NCBI GenBank assembly: GCA_030430205.1
Contig: JAUIGE010000024.1
Span: forward strand, 45,381-109,380
Reading direction: 5' to 3'
DNA: 64,000 nt
Source of the DNA: Bacteroidia bacterium
GTDB lineage: Bacteria; Bacteroidota; Bacteroidia; J057
The position numbers were made by a program, and so were the translations under genes. How positions within the stretch are numbered: position 1 is the stretch's first letter; each line of letters starts with the position of its first letter. Shown one piece after another: positions 15,717 through 25,446 of the stretch. Under the pieces are notes generated by a model. The model had not been told where the DNA came from. It made no database searches and saw nothing but the letters and a program-made list of their open reading frames with translations.

Positions 15717-17235
15717 CATACTCTTTCAGCAAAGGTGCGATTTCATACTGAATGATGGTGTCATACCAGCTTTCTTCGTCCTCCACCGGGAACTCGCTGA
15801 TGAAATAGCTGTGGCCGATCAAAAAGCTTTCGCCTAAATTTCGGTCTGCCAAAATTCGTTCATTCAGCCGGGTAAATTTTTGAATGATTTTTTGGGCGAA
15901 AGCGCTGGATATCCCTTGCTTTTGGAGCTGAACAGCCAATTTTTTCCCAAAGACAGGGACCAGCGAAATGAAGGCAAAACGCCTCCTCAAGGCATAATCC
16001 ATCATCGCCAGGGAGCGATCAGCCGTGTTCATCGTGCCAATCACATGCAGATTAGGAGGGATAAAAAATGCCTGATCGGGCAGGTCATAACTGAGCTGGA
16101 CAGCATGGGCTTCGCTCCGCTTGTCTGCTTCCAGCAGATACATCAGCTCCCCCAGCACTTTGCTGAGGTGGGCGCGGTTGATTTCGTCGATGACGAAAAC
16201 ATAGGGGCGATCCAGGTCCTCCGCTGCGCGGACACAAAAGGCAAGAAACTTGCCTGCCTGCAACCGAAAATGGCCGTGGCCATCAGGCCGCAAGCCCATC
16301 ACGAAGTCTTCGTAGGCATAATTCGGATGAAACTGAACCCACTCGACCTGCCGGTCACTTTTGCCGCCCAGCAGCAACCACGATAAGCGCCGCGCCAAAA
16401 AGCTTTTGCCTACACCCGGCGGCCCCTGCAAAACGATGTTTTTCTTCCGGCTCCACACCTGCAGGATTTCCCGGATTTCCTTTTCGTCCTGCAAACATTC
16501 TTTCAGAACTGCAGCCTCATCAAATTTTGCTTTTGCTACAGCATAAGCCGCCTGAGGTTCAGCTACTTGTGGCAAGTCTTCGCTTGAAATATGCTCATGC
16601 AAAAAGCGATCTCCGCGATCATCTTCGCCGGGGCGAATGCTTACATAAGCCTGCCAAAGGTCGAGCGCATAATCTGCGGTGGACTGGCTGGCGCTTTTTT
16701 CAGCAACCAGAAAAGCCTGCAAAGCGGATACAGGCAATTTAAACGCCTTTTCGAGGCCGGAGACAAAGGCTATTTTGCTCAGTACGTGACGGGAATAGAT
16801 CGGCACCAGAGAATCCGGTGCATAGAGGAAAGCGATTTTCCACTTCACCGCAAGGCCCAGTTCGACCTGGTCTATTCTGGCAAAATCTCCCGCTATTGCA
16901 GCTTCAATGAGAGAGACGATTTCCTTTCGAATCTGGCGAAAAGCGGCATCCCGGCGAGCGCCGTATTTGCGGTACCAGGCATAGCTGCCATCTGTAACCA
17001 GGTGTTGGGCTTTGGTGGCTTTGCCCGGTTTTTCTCTTTTGAAAATGCCAAATTTATAGGCCGAACCGCCGCGTATGCTGCCGTTTTCGTCGGTCAGGAA
17101 TTCCAGGGCATAGCAAAAAGTGTCTTTTTGAGCCGTAGCAGTATATTCTCCCAGCTTCATCTTTCGGATGCGACTGAGAGGCCATTGCCTGACAAAGGCT
17201 TTTTGCTGAGTGTTACTGCTGCTTTCACCTTGCAT
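15700..17235 (-). CDS. mcrB: McrB-like AAA+ GTPase restriction subunit
   Basis: About 511 residues from the Met at 17235; an upstream Met at 17259 and an internal one at 17160 are alternatives. The N-terminal ~230 residues are a variable DNA-recognition region I cannot place in a known reader family. The AAA+ domain has Walker A GPPGVGKS (~270), Walker B YVFVIDEINRAHLSKVLGEL and the McrB signature MNTADRS (~403), diagnostic of the GTP-using McrB branch. With McrC it forms a modification-dependent restriction system against phage or foreign DNA. It diverges from the photolyase gene with almost no spacer. Confidence 0.92.
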   Translation of the reverse strand: MQGESSSNTQQKAFVRQWPLSRIRKMKLGEYTATAQKDTFCYALEFLTDENGSIRGGSAYKFGIFKREKPGKATKAQHLVTDGSYAWYRKYGARRDAAFRQIRKEIVSLIEAAIAGDFARIDQVELGLAVKWKIAFLYAPDSLVPIYSRHVLSKIAFVSGLEKAFKLPVSALQAFLVAEKSASQSTADYALDLWQAYVSIRPGEDDRGDRFLHEHISSEDLPQVAEPQAAYAVAKAKFDEAAVLKECLQDEKEIREILQVWSRKKNIVLQGPPGVGKSFLARRLSWLLLGGKSDRQVEWVQFHPNYAYEDFVMGLRPDGHGHFRLQAGKFLAFCVRAAEDLDRPYVFVIDEINRAHLSKVLGELMYLLEADKRSEAHAVQLSYDLPDQAFFIPPNLHVIGTMNTADRSLAMMDYALRRRFAFISLVPVFGKKLAVQLQKQGISSAFAQKIIQKFTRLNERILADRNLGESFLIGHSYFISEFPVEDEESWYDTIIQYEIAPLLKEYGLADE

Positions 17236-17282
17236 GCGGGAAATTAGCAAAACAATCACCGCTGCTCAAAGTTTAGCTTCAC

Positions 17283-18581
17283 ATGAGTGAATTTTCTGTC
17301 TTCTGGTTTCGCCGCGATCTGCGGCTGGATGACAATGCGGGCCTCTTTCATGCCCTGACTTCAGGCAGGCCTGTGATCCCTGTTTTCATTTTTGACACAG
17401 AAATTTTGGATGAATTGCCGCCAAAAGACGCACGGGTGGATTTTATCCATCGGACTTTGGAAGAATTGCAGGAAAAGCTCCGGGAATTCGGTAGCAGCCT
17501 GCTCGTAAAATATGGAGAACCGCTGCAGGTCTGGGAAGAAATTTTATCTGAGTATGAAGGAATAAAAGCCGTTTTCACCAATCATGACTATGAGCCTTAT
17601 GCGTTGCAAAGAGATCGCGAAGTGGGTGAAATCCTGGCGCAAAAAGGCATTTCTTTCCACACTTTTAAAGACCAGGTGATTTTTGAGAAAAAAGAAATTT
17701 TGTCAGGAAAAGGCACGCCTTATACCGTTTTTACCCCATACAGCAAAAACTGGAAAGCGACTTTGAGCCCGGCCCATCTGACAGATTATGGGACAGAAGC
17801 GCATTTCAGCCATTTTTTTTCAAGCGAAAAAAAAGAACTCCCCAGCCTCGAATCCATGGGATTTGAAAGGACAAATACGCTTTTCCCCAACCGCATTCCC
17901 GATAAAGAAATCATCCGTGTCTACGAGCAGAAACGCGATTTCCCCGCCCAAAAGGGCGTAACCCACGTCGGGATGCACCTTCGCTTTGGCACGATGAGCA
18001 TCCGCAAACTGGTCAGGGTGGCCCTGGCCTTGAATGAGACTTATTTGAATGAATTGATCTGGCGGGAATTTTACATGCAAATTCTGGCCAATTTTCCCCA
18101 TGTCGTCAATGGGCCATTCAAGCCTGCTTATGCAGCCATTTCCTGGCGAAATGATGAAGGCGATTTTGAAAAATGGAAAGCGGGGAAAACAGGTTTTCCA
18201 CTCGTAGACGCAGGCATGCGCGAAATCGCCGCCACCGGCTATATGCACAACCGTGTGCGCATGCTGGTCTCCAGTTTTCTGGTAAAACACCTGCTCATCA
18301 ACTGGCAATGGGGCGAAGCCTACTTCGCCGAAAAATTGCTCGATTTCGAGCTCGCCTCCAACAATGGAGGCTGGCAATGGGCCGCTGGCTGCGGCACGGA
18401 TGCCGCGCCCTATTTCCGGATTTTTAATCCGGAGACACAACTCAAAAAATTTGATTCTCAGGCGGAATACGTCCGCAAATGGGTGCCGGAATACGGCACG
18501 CCCACCTATCCCCGACCCATGGTCGATCACAAAATGGCGCGTGAGCGCTGTCTGAAGGCGTTTAAAGACGCCCTTACCTGA
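17283..18581 (+). CDS. phrB: Deoxyribodipyrimidine photolyase
   Basis: 432 residues, a cryptochrome/photolyase family enzyme that repairs UV pyrimidine dimers with light. An N-terminal Rossmann antenna domain (FWFRRDLRLDDNAGLFHAL) is followed by the FAD-binding domain: GMHLRFGTMSIRKLV, LIWREFYMQILANFP, the GFPLVDAGMREIAATGYMHN block, NNGGWQWAAGCGTDAAPYFR and FNPETQ. These patterns fit a class I CPD photolyase. Its TGA overlaps by 8 bp the 3' end of the convergent SprB-like gene. The ATG is 48 bp from the chosen mcrB start on the other strand. Confidence 0.93.
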   Translation: MSEFSVFWFRRDLRLDDNAGLFHALTSGRPVIPVFIFDTEILDELPPKDARVDFIHRTLEELQEKLREFGSSLLVKYGEPLQVWEEILSEYEGIKAVFTNHDYEPYALQRDREVGEILAQKGISFHTFKDQVIFEKKEILSGKGTPYTVFTPYSKNWKATLSPAHLTDYGTEAHFSHFFSSEKKELPSLESMGFERTNTLFPNRIPDKEIIRVYEQKRDFPAQKGVTHVGMHLRFGTMSIRKLVRVALALNETYLNELIWREFYMQILANFPHVVNGPFKPAYAAISWRNDEGDFEKWKAGKTGFPLVDAGMREIAATGYMHNRVRMLVSSFLVKHLLINWQWGEAYFAEKLLDFELASNNGGWQWAAGCGTDAAPYFRIFNPETQLKKFDSQAEYVRKWVPEYGTPTYPRPMVDHKMARERCLKAFKDALT

Positions 18582-21500
18582 TCAGTGTGATTGTTCCGCT
18601 GCGCTCGATCTTCGAGCCATTGTTGAGGGTGGCGCGCATGATGTAGGTGTAGACACCTTCGGGCACGGCTTCGCCGATGTTGTCGTAGCGACCATTCCAG
18701 CCGTCGGCTGGGTTGGAGAGCAGCGCGATGCGCTTGCCCCAGCGACTGAAAATCTGCGCTTCCATGGAAGCGATTCCTTCTCCAACGAAGTAGTAGACGT
18801 CATTATAGCCATCGTCATTGGGGGTAAATGCATTGGCGAAAAAGACGATCCCATCTGGGACTATATCCAGAATAATGGTGGTATCCGCGGGACATTCATA
18901 GTATTTATTGTAGGCAATGAGGGTCACAGGATACTTGCCCGCTTCAGTATAGGTATAAAAAGGATTTTCCAATCCTGATCCACCGAGATTATCTCCAAAA
19001 TTCCAGAGATAGGCCACTGCGCCTTCAGAAGCATTGATAAACTGGATATTTGCCTTCGAAAGCAGGATGGTGGTATCATAGGGAGGATCGGTGAAAAAGA
19101 AAGGCACAGCCGGAGGGGTATTGAATATTTCTACCGAAAGGCTATCCAGGCAGCCATTTTCATCCGCAACGACCACCGTATATATCCCTTCCAACAGCTC
19201 TGCTACATTCGGTTCAAAGACGGGAGGATCGGTATCCCATTGGAATTGATAATTGGCGGAAACGCCACCAGAAGCGCTAACAGAGATGGAACCATTGGGC
19301 CAGTCACAATAAGGATGCACGCTGTCTGCAAGCGAAAGTTCGAGCAGCGGCGGGTGGTCAATAAATACAGAGGAAGTATCTGTACAACCCAGTGAATCCG
19401 TGATACTCACGGCATATACTCCTTTTGAAAGGCCCCTAAGGGTCTGTGTCATCTGTGCCGGAAGGGTATTCCACAAAATCTCATAAGGCGTCGTACCTCC
19501 CTGAATATCAGCGGATACGGAGCCATCCATTCCTTCAAAACAGCGCACATCCACGCCCAGGGCTGTCACGATCAGCGAATCAGGTTCTGTCAGGGTGACA
19601 TCCAATGTCTGCGTACAGCTGCTGTCATCGCGGATAGTGAGGGAATAATTGCCAGCGGGAAGTTGGGAAAAGCTGCTATCCGCCCCAAAATTGACGCCGT
19701 CAATGGAAAAGGCATAGGCCGGTGTCCCGCCAGCTGGCGAGACCGAAAAGGCTCCGCTGAGATTGCCAAAGCAATCTATATTGAGTTGATCTTTCAGATC
19801 CACTGTCAGCAAGGGAGGCTCGGTGACTGTCAGCGTGAGCTGATCTGTGCAGCTGCTGTCATCACGAACCGTGAAGCTATAATTGCCGACAGGCAAGTCG
19901 CTGAATATATTCGAGGCGCTGAAAGCGCCTCCGTTGACGGAGTAGCTATGCGGATTCCATCCGCCTGTGTGCTGAAGCGTGATTTGCGCGCTGGAATCGC
20001 CAAAACAGGCAACATTGATTTGCTCCACAACTGACAGGATCAGGCTATCAGGCTCCAAAATCGTCACAGGAATATCCACCGTACAGGCGCTGTCATCACG
20101 CGCTGTGAGCGCATAATTACCTGCATCCAGGTTAAAAAAGCTGCTATCGGGCCCAAAAGGGCCCCCATCAAAGGAAAAAGCATAGGGAGCTACGCCTCCC
20201 TGGCTGGCAAGCGAAATGCTGCCATCAGCCAGGCCATAACAACTGATATTGCCCAGATTTTGAACCACAGAAGTGAATAGAGGAGGCTCCGAAATGGTCA
20301 CAGGAAAGGAAATATGGCAACTGGAATCATCCAGAATAATGGCATTGTAAGCACCTGCGGGCAGGTTCACCAGCGTTGAATCGCTGAAAAAATTCAGGCT
20401 ATCTACCGTAAAACGGTAATTTCCCTGACCGCCCGAGGCGCTCAGCGCGATATAGGCCGTGCTGTCACCAAAACAGGCGACATCCCGCTGGTATTTCAGG
20501 CCACCGACCAGAGCCGAAGGCTCGCTCACATCTATGCTGAAAGCAGCGATACAATTGAGGGCGTCACGTACCCGCATGGGGTAGTTGCCGGCTGGCAGGC
20601 CTGCCAGGAGTTGAATGGGAAAATAATTGACAGCGTCAAAACTCACCTCATAAGGAGGGGAAGCGCCGGAAGGCGTGATGCTGATCTTGCCTGTGCTATC
20701 GCCTTTACAGCCGATATGTATAACCGAATCTATGTTCACCGTCAGGCCCGTGGGCGTGGTGATAGAAACGGAGAGGGTATCTCTGCAAAGTTGCGAATCA
20801 CGCACGATCACCCTAAAATTGGTAGGAGCCAATTGGAGAAAGGTACCCGAATTTCGAAAAGTAGTCACATTCGCCAGCGAATACATATAAGGCGTGGAGC
20901 CTCCCATCGCTGATACCGTCAGCGAGCCATTGGCATTGCCAAAGCAGTCCACATCCGTTTTTCCAACAAACAAAGCCACAAGCGGCTGCGGCTCTGTGAT
21001 GGTCACAGCCACCGTTGTGGTACAACTGCTGTCATCGCGCACCGTGATCGTATGATTTCCTGCGGGAAGATTGCGAATGGTCGAGTCTGACGAAAAGGTC
21101 ACTCCATTGAGGGAAAAAGCATAAGGAGCTGTCCCGCCACTGGCGTGAATCCTTACGATACCCGAGCTATTTCCATTGCAATCAACATTTTGGAGAAAGG
21201 CGATATTGGCGGTCAGAACGGGAGGTTCTGTGATGGTGATGGCATGGGTAGCCAGGCAAAGGCTGTCATCCTGTATGGTAACGGTATAATTTCCTGCGGA
21301 AAGGCCAGAGAAAAAAGAATTCGGCGAAAAATTCATTCCATCTATAGCGTACAAATAGCCCGGATGGCCTCCACTTCCCATCAAACGCACCAGGCCGCTA
21401 TTGTTGCCATTGCAGTCAACATTTGATTGAAAGGTATCTGCCACTGCGAGTTGCACAGGCTGTTGGATCGTCAAAGGCGACAAAACCGCCTGACAGGCGC

Positions 21501-23613
21501 TGTCATCCTGAACGGTCACGCTATAGCTGCCAGCCGCGAGATTTGAAAAAGTCGCTGAAGGTTGAAAATTCGTCCCATCCAGGGAAAAAGAATAATTGGG
21601 ATTGCCACCATTTGCCTGCAAATTCAAAACACCCGTATTGTCTCCGAAACAATTAACATCTACCTGGCTGATCAGCGAAAGACCCAAAGCAGGCGATTGG
21701 GTAATCGTCACCGATACAGAAGCGATACAGCCGTTGGCATCCTGAACCTGAAGCTGGTGCATGCCAGCCCATAAGCCAGTGAAGACATTATTTGGGACAA
21801 ATTGCCCCGCATTGATGCTGTACAAATAGTTGGTACGCCCCCCCGTTCCCACAATTCGGACATAAGCCGTACTGTCACCGGCACAGGGCACATTGCGCTG
21901 CGCGCCTATGCTCGCCACCAAAGGTGTCGGCTGGGTAAGCGTCACAGACATCGTTGTCTGACAAGCCTGTGCATCCTGCACAAGGACGGTATGTGTCCCG
22001 GCCATCAGGCCGGTGAAGGTGGTGGTAGTGCCAAAGGCACCGCCATTGAGCGAATAGCTATAAGGGGGCGTGCCGCCCGCGGCATTGACGGTGAAGCGGC
22101 CTGTGGCCGCGCCATTGCACAGGATGTCTGTGACAGCGGTCGGCGTAGCCGAAAGCGGAGCCGCAGGCTGGGTGATCGTGATGCTCAGGGTGGTATCGCA
22201 GCCATTCCCATCAGAAATGTCAACGAAATACTGACCTGCGGGCAAACCAGCGACCGTATCTGCCCCAAAAGGCCAGTTTACCGTACTTTTCACAACCTGT
22301 CCACTGACGTTTTTCCATTGAAAATTATAGGGACTTGTGCCTTGAAGGGCTGCAACTCCCAGCCCGTCAGTTCCCCCAAAACACCGCACAGCCGAGCCAA
22401 CAGCTGTTGGTAAAAACGGATGAATAAGCACTTCTATGGTGTCGAGAGAAATACACCCGATGGAATCGGTCACACGCACAGCATAGCTGGTATTTATGGG
22501 CGTATTGCTCCTTGTCGTAGAGGTTCCGATCGATGTTAGCCCCGATGGTGGCGTCCAATTATAGGCTACGCCGCCAGGAATATTTGCATTCAGCCAAACG
22601 TATTCGTTGGGGCACTTCGTAATATCCGGCCCCAAATCCACTACCGGAAGCGGGAATACCTCAATTTGTTTGGTCACAGAATCTTTACATCCATTGATGT
22701 CTGTAATCACCAATTTGATGTCTTTAAACCCTGTGGTGGCATAGGCATGTGAAGGATTAATCTGAGTGGAAGTACCTCCATCACCAAAATCCCATCGCCA
22801 GGAGGCTATGTTACTGATGGCAGATGCAGAACCGGCACAGGTCGAATCTGTGAAATTTATTCTAGTGGAAACATCTAAACACAGCTGGTACTTTTCGGGC
22901 TCGAAATTGGAAATCAGGCGGTAGGAAAAGTTGCTGTAGTTGACATCTGACTGAGAGTAATTGTAAAAGCCAAAACGGCCCCTCTCATAACATCCCGGCA
23001 CATCAAAAATCACCTGGTTGTTGACCAGTATAGTAGCGCGGGTAGAGGTATATACCAGTTGAAAAGTATAGGTGGTAAATGAATTCCACCCCTGGTTAGT
23101 GTTGTAATTGGTTCCCAAAACCTCATATTTCCCAGCTGTATTTTGATGTCCCCAAAAGTTGGTCAGGATATCATTGGCAGTGGAAATATTGCCTGTAACT
23201 TTGGCCAGGGTCATCCCTTCTTCCGCACGGGCGAGGATACCTGTGCTGGTATATTTGTTTTGAGAAGTGCGTTTCCAGGAAAAAAGATAGGTATCGTACT
23301 GGGTAGAATTTCCCGTAGGATTTTTAAATCCAAACACGAATCCAATGTAGTCATCGTCGCTGCTTGTATTTACCCGAAAGGATCCTTCAATCGCTACATT
23401 GATAAAGGTATCAGGGCTTACATAAAAGGTCGGATCACCGTTAATCGTCTGGTTAACAGAGGTTCCCCCTCCCTGAACTGCCCAGCTTCCATTGTTGGGA
23501 CGACCTTCCTGCACCCAGGAATTGAAGTCAACATTGGTCTGGCATTGGCCAAAAAGAAGAGAGGGAGCTACACTTAGCGGGAGCAACAACAAAAAGTAAA
23601 ATACGGTCTTCAT
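18574..23613 (-). CDS. SprB-repeat surface adhesin with T9SS type B C-terminal domain
   Basis: 1679 residues from the Met at 23613 (MKTVFYFLLLLPLSVAPSLL signal peptide, ending FGQ). An upstream Met at 23643 falls at the predicted transcription start and is rejected. Layout: a lectin/thrombospondin-C-like domain (~25-245), a PKD domain (WRWDFGDGGTSTQINPSHAY), an Ig-like segment, then 14 SprB-like repeats of ~78 residues. Each repeat has a VxCxGxxxG start, GGxxPYxFS and a DDSxCxxxxxVTIxEP end. A second PKD (AYLWNFGDN) and a gliding-motility C-terminal domain (FTPNDDGYNDVYY, FSRWGKRI, GVYTYIMRA) close the protein. SprB of flavobacteria is the moving gliding adhesin. Gliding itself cannot be inferred from this gene alone. 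Confidence 0.93.
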   Translation of the reverse strand: MKTVFYFLLLLPLSVAPSLLFGQCQTNVDFNSWVQEGRPNNGSWAVQGGGTSVNQTINGDPTFYVSPDTFINVAIEGSFRVNTSSDDDYIGFVFGFKNPTGNSTQYDTYLFSWKRTSQNKYTSTGILARAEEGMTLAKVTGNISTANDILTNFWGHQNTAGKYEVLGTNYNTNQGWNSFTTYTFQLVYTSTRATILVNNQVIFDVPGCYERGRFGFYNYSQSDVNYSNFSYRLISNFEPEKYQLCLDVSTRINFTDSTCAGSASAISNIASWRWDFGDGGTSTQINPSHAYATTGFKDIKLVITDINGCKDSVTKQIEVFPLPVVDLGPDITKCPNEYVWLNANIPGGVAYNWTPPSGLTSIGTSTTRSNTPINTSYAVRVTDSIGCISLDTIEVLIHPFLPTAVGSAVRCFGGTDGLGVAALQGTSPYNFQWKNVSGQVVKSTVNWPFGADTVAGLPAGQYFVDISDGNGCDTTLSITITQPAAPLSATPTAVTDILCNGAATGRFTVNAAGGTPPYSYSLNGGAFGTTTTFTGLMAGTHTVLVQDAQACQTTMSVTLTQPTPLVASIGAQRNVPCAGDSTAYVRIVGTGGRTNYLYSINAGQFVPNNVFTGLWAGMHQLQVQDANGCIASVSVTITQSPALGLSLISQVDVNCFGDNTGVLNLQANGGNPNYSFSLDGTNFQPSATFSNLAAGSYSVTVQDDSACQAVLSPLTIQQPVQLAVADTFQSNVDCNGNNSGLVRLMGSGGHPGYLYAIDGMNFSPNSFFSGLSAGNYTVTIQDDSLCLATHAITITEPPVLTANIAFLQNVDCNGNSSGIVRIHASGGTAPYAFSLNGVTFSSDSTIRNLPAGNHTITVRDDSSCTTTVAVTITEPQPLVALFVGKTDVDCFGNANGSLTVSAMGGSTPYMYSLANVTTFRNSGTFLQLAPTNFRVIVRDSQLCRDTLSVSITTPTGLTVNIDSVIHIGCKGDSTGKISITPSGASPPYEVSFDAVNYFPIQLLAGLPAGNYPMRVRDALNCIAAFSIDVSEPSALVGGLKYQRDVACFGDSTAYIALSASGGQGNYRFTVDSLNFFSDSTLVNLPAGAYNAIILDDSSCHISFPVTISEPPLFTSVVQNLGNISCYGLADGSISLASQGGVAPYAFSFDGGPFGPDSSFFNLDAGNYALTARDDSACTVDIPVTILEPDSLILSVVEQINVACFGDSSAQITLQHTGGWNPHSYSVNGGAFSASNIFSDLPVGNYSFTVRDDSSCTDQLTLTVTEPPLLTVDLKDQLNIDCFGNLSGAFSVSPAGGTPAYAFSIDGVNFGADSSFSQLPAGNYSLTIRDDSSCTQTLDVTLTEPDSLIVTALGVDVRCFEGMDGSVSADIQGGTTPYEILWNTLPAQMTQTLRGLSKGVYAVSITDSLGCTDTSSVFIDHPPLLELSLADSVHPYCDWPNGSISVSASGGVSANYQFQWDTDPPVFEPNVAELLEGIYTVVVADENGCLDSLSVEIFNTPPAVPFFFTDPPYDTTILLSKANIQFINASEGAVAYLWNFGDNLGGSGLENPFYTYTEAGKYPVTLIAYNKYYECPADTTIILDIVPDGIVFFANAFTPNDDGYNDVYYFVGEGIASMEAQIFSRWGKRIALLSNPADGWNGRYDNIGEAVPEGVYTYIMRATLNNGSKIERSGTITLIR

Positions 23614-23649
23614 ACATTTTCCTATAAAAGGCATAACAAGCAATACTTA

Positions 23650-23657
23650 CAAAAGTA
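23650..23657 (-). promoter_or_regulatory. -7 box of the SprB-like gene
   Basis: On the minus strand TACTTTTG, matching TAnnTTTG, 37 bp upstream of the chosen ATG. No clear TTTG is found 19-21 nt further up. It implies transcription from about 23643, which supports the internal start at 23613. Confidence 0.5.
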
Positions 23658-23715
23658 ACGCATAATCCCCTTTATCACGGATAATCAGGGAGAAAAAGAT
23701 GCCTGTAGGAAAAGA

Positions 23716-24834
23716 CTAAACGCGAATGCGTTCTTCCTCTGCCATCATTTCTATGAACTCATCAAACAAATAATGGCTGTCATGTGGCCCAGGCGAAGCC
23801 TCAGGGTGAAACTGAACAGAAAATGCTTTTCGGTTGCGGATACGCACACCTTCGATGGTGTCATCATTGAGGTTGACATGGGTTACGACCACGTCGGGAT
23901 GCTTCGCGAGTTCCTCCGGAGAAACACAAAATCCGTGATTTTGAGAAGTGATCTCGCACCTGCCTGTTAGCAGGTTTTTGACCGGGTGATTGGCACCGCG
24001 GTGCCCATTATGCATCTTGTATGTGCTTACGCCATTGGCGAGGGAGAGCAGCTGATGGCCGAGGCAAATGCCAAAGAGGGGATGATCGTTGCGCAGGATT
24101 TCCTGCACTGTCTTGATCGCATAGCCCATAGCCGATGGATCGCCGGGGCCATTGGAAAGAAAGAAGCCATGCGGCCCAAAAGTCATCATGCGCTCGAAAC
24201 TGGTGTCAGAAGGAAAAACCTTGAGGTAGCAGCCTCTGGCAGCCAGCATGTCCAGGATATTGCGTTTGACGCCTACGTCAAGCACGGCCACGCGAAAGCG
24301 TGAATTGGGATTTCCGTGGAAATAAGGCTGCACCGTGCTGACTTTGGAAGCCAGTTCCAGTCCGTCCATAGGCGGACATTTTTTAAGCATTTTCTTCAGT
24401 TCTTTTTTATCAAAAACTTCAGAAGAAATGATGGCATTCATCGCTCCTTTGGAGCGAATATGTGTCACCAGCTTGCGGGTGTCTATATTGCTGATCCCCA
24501 CAATGTCATTGTGGCGGAGAAAGGAATCGAGTGACTCGATGGCATTCTCGCGGGAGTAAGTCCGCGCATAATTGCGCACGATCAGGCCGGCGATTTTTGC
24601 CGAATTGCTTTCATATTCACTCTCATGGACGCCATAATTGCCCACATGCGTATGTGTTTCTATGAGCAATTGACCATAATAGGAAGGATCGGTAAATACC
24701 TCCTGGTAGCCCGTCATGGAAGTGTTAAATGCGAGTTCACCGGTGGTGGATCCGCGTTGTCCGATGGCGTATCCTTCAAAAAAAAGCCCGTCCTCAAGCA
24801 AGAGACAGGCCTTATCGTGATTGATGTATTTCAT
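23716..24834 (-). CDS. carA: Carbamoyl-phosphate synthase small (glutaminase) subunit
   Basis: 372 residues, full length. Supplies ammonia from glutamine for carbamoyl phosphate (arginine and pyrimidine synthesis). The N-terminal domain has GSTTGELAFNTSMTGYQEVF; the class I amidotransferase domain has the nucleophile in FGICLGHQLLSLANG and the His/Glu in SVQFHPEASPGPHDSHYLF. The large subunit carB is not in the window. It lies 6 bp after nuoE on the same strand, an unexpected partner. pyrR and pyrB of the same pathway lie about 18 kb away. Confidence 0.96.
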   Translation of the reverse strand: MKYINHDKACLLLEDGLFFEGYAIGQRGSTTGELAFNTSMTGYQEVFTDPSYYGQLLIETHTHVGNYGVHESEYESNSAKIAGLIVRNYARTYSRENAIESLDSFLRHNDIVGISNIDTRKLVTHIRSKGAMNAIISSEVFDKKELKKMLKKCPPMDGLELASKVSTVQPYFHGNPNSRFRVAVLDVGVKRNILDMLAARGCYLKVFPSDTSFERMMTFGPHGFFLSNGPGDPSAMGYAIKTVQEILRNDHPLFGICLGHQLLSLANGVSTYKMHNGHRGANHPVKNLLTGRCEITSQNHGFCVSPEELAKHPDVVVTHVNLNDDTIEGVRIRNRKAFSVQFHPEASPGPHDSHYLFDEFIEMMAEEERIRV

Positions 24835-24840
24835 GTTTGA

Positions 24841-25377
24841 TTAGTCCTCGATGGGTGTTTGGTCGTAAAGGGGTATTCTTTCATAAGGAAGCTCCTCATC
24901 ATTGCGAAGCTTTTCGATGATGTCTTTCAACTTATCTTCTGTGAGTTTGTGTCTGTATCTGCGGTTGCTGATCTGGCAGACAGGGCCGGTATCACAAGCG
25001 CCCAGGCATTCGGCAGCGCGTGCCCAAATCTTCCCATCAGCGCTAAATCCCTGTGCATTACATCCCAGATGCTCTTTGGTGAAATCCAGCAATTCCTTGC
25101 CTTTCATCTCCCCACAGCTGAAGCAGGTACAAATCTCAATCAGGTGCTTAGGCACTTCTTTTTTGAAGTACATGGTGTAAAATGAAGCAACGCCATAGAC
25201 ATGCGCATAAGGAAGCTCCAGGGTGGTGGCTACCAGTTTGATAGCCTCATTGGAGAGCCATCCAAATTTTTCCTGAGCAATCCATAAAGCGGGCATAACC
25301 GCAGATTTTTTCTCAGGATATTTGGCCACATGGCGCGCTATTTCCTGTAGTTCGTCCTGGGTGAAAATATATTCCAT
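24841..25377 (-). CDS. nuoE: NADH-quinone oxidoreductase subunit E (2Fe-2S)
   Basis: 178 residues of the NuoE / 24-kDa subunit family. The four cluster-binding Cys are in CTCFSC (first and last Cys) and ECLGACDTGPVC (the ECLGAC pair), as in NuoE. The YAHVYGVASFYTMY and ALWIAQEKFGWLS blocks fit. The protein would sit in the peripheral arm of complex I. No other nuo gene is nearby; the neighbours are lpxD and carA. Either the nuo genes are split in this genome or this is a relative serving another NADH-linked enzyme, such as formate dehydrogenase or hydrogenase. Normal complex I is the more likely role. Confidence 0.85.
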   Translation of the reverse strand: MEYIFTQDELQEIARHVAKYPEKKSAVMPALWIAQEKFGWLSNEAIKLVATTLELPYAHVYGVASFYTMYFKKEVPKHLIEICTCFSCGEMKGKELLDFTKEHLGCNAQGFSADGKIWARAAECLGACDTGPVCQISNRRYRHKLTEDKLKDIIEKLRNDEELPYERIPLYDQTPIED

Positions 25378-25417
25378 AGGGTGTATTCAAATATTGGGTG
25401 CGAAGATAGGAAGAAGA

Positions 25418-25446
25418 TGTGCAGATGTGCAAATTTGCTAATCCGC
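25418..25446 (-). repeat. TTTGCTAAT-type repeat, family C (end of lpxD)
   Basis: On the minus strand GCGGATTAGCAAATTTGCAC, then ATCTGCACATC. The lpxD stop TAG lies in GGATTAGCAAAT, and the repeat fills much of the lpxD-nuoE spacer. Confidence 0.6.

Noticed and set aside
16182..16198. TTTCGTC/GACGAAA hairpin in mcrB
   Set aside because: It encodes the conserved Walker B residues, so it is explained by protein constraint.
16591..17247. 218-codon ORF on the plus strand
   Set aside because: Antisense to the mcrB N-terminal region; no signature.
19100..22400. Possible CRISPR-like or DNA tandem repeat array
   Set aside because: The periodicity (~234 bp) is that of SprB protein repeats; the DNA units are divergent and coding.
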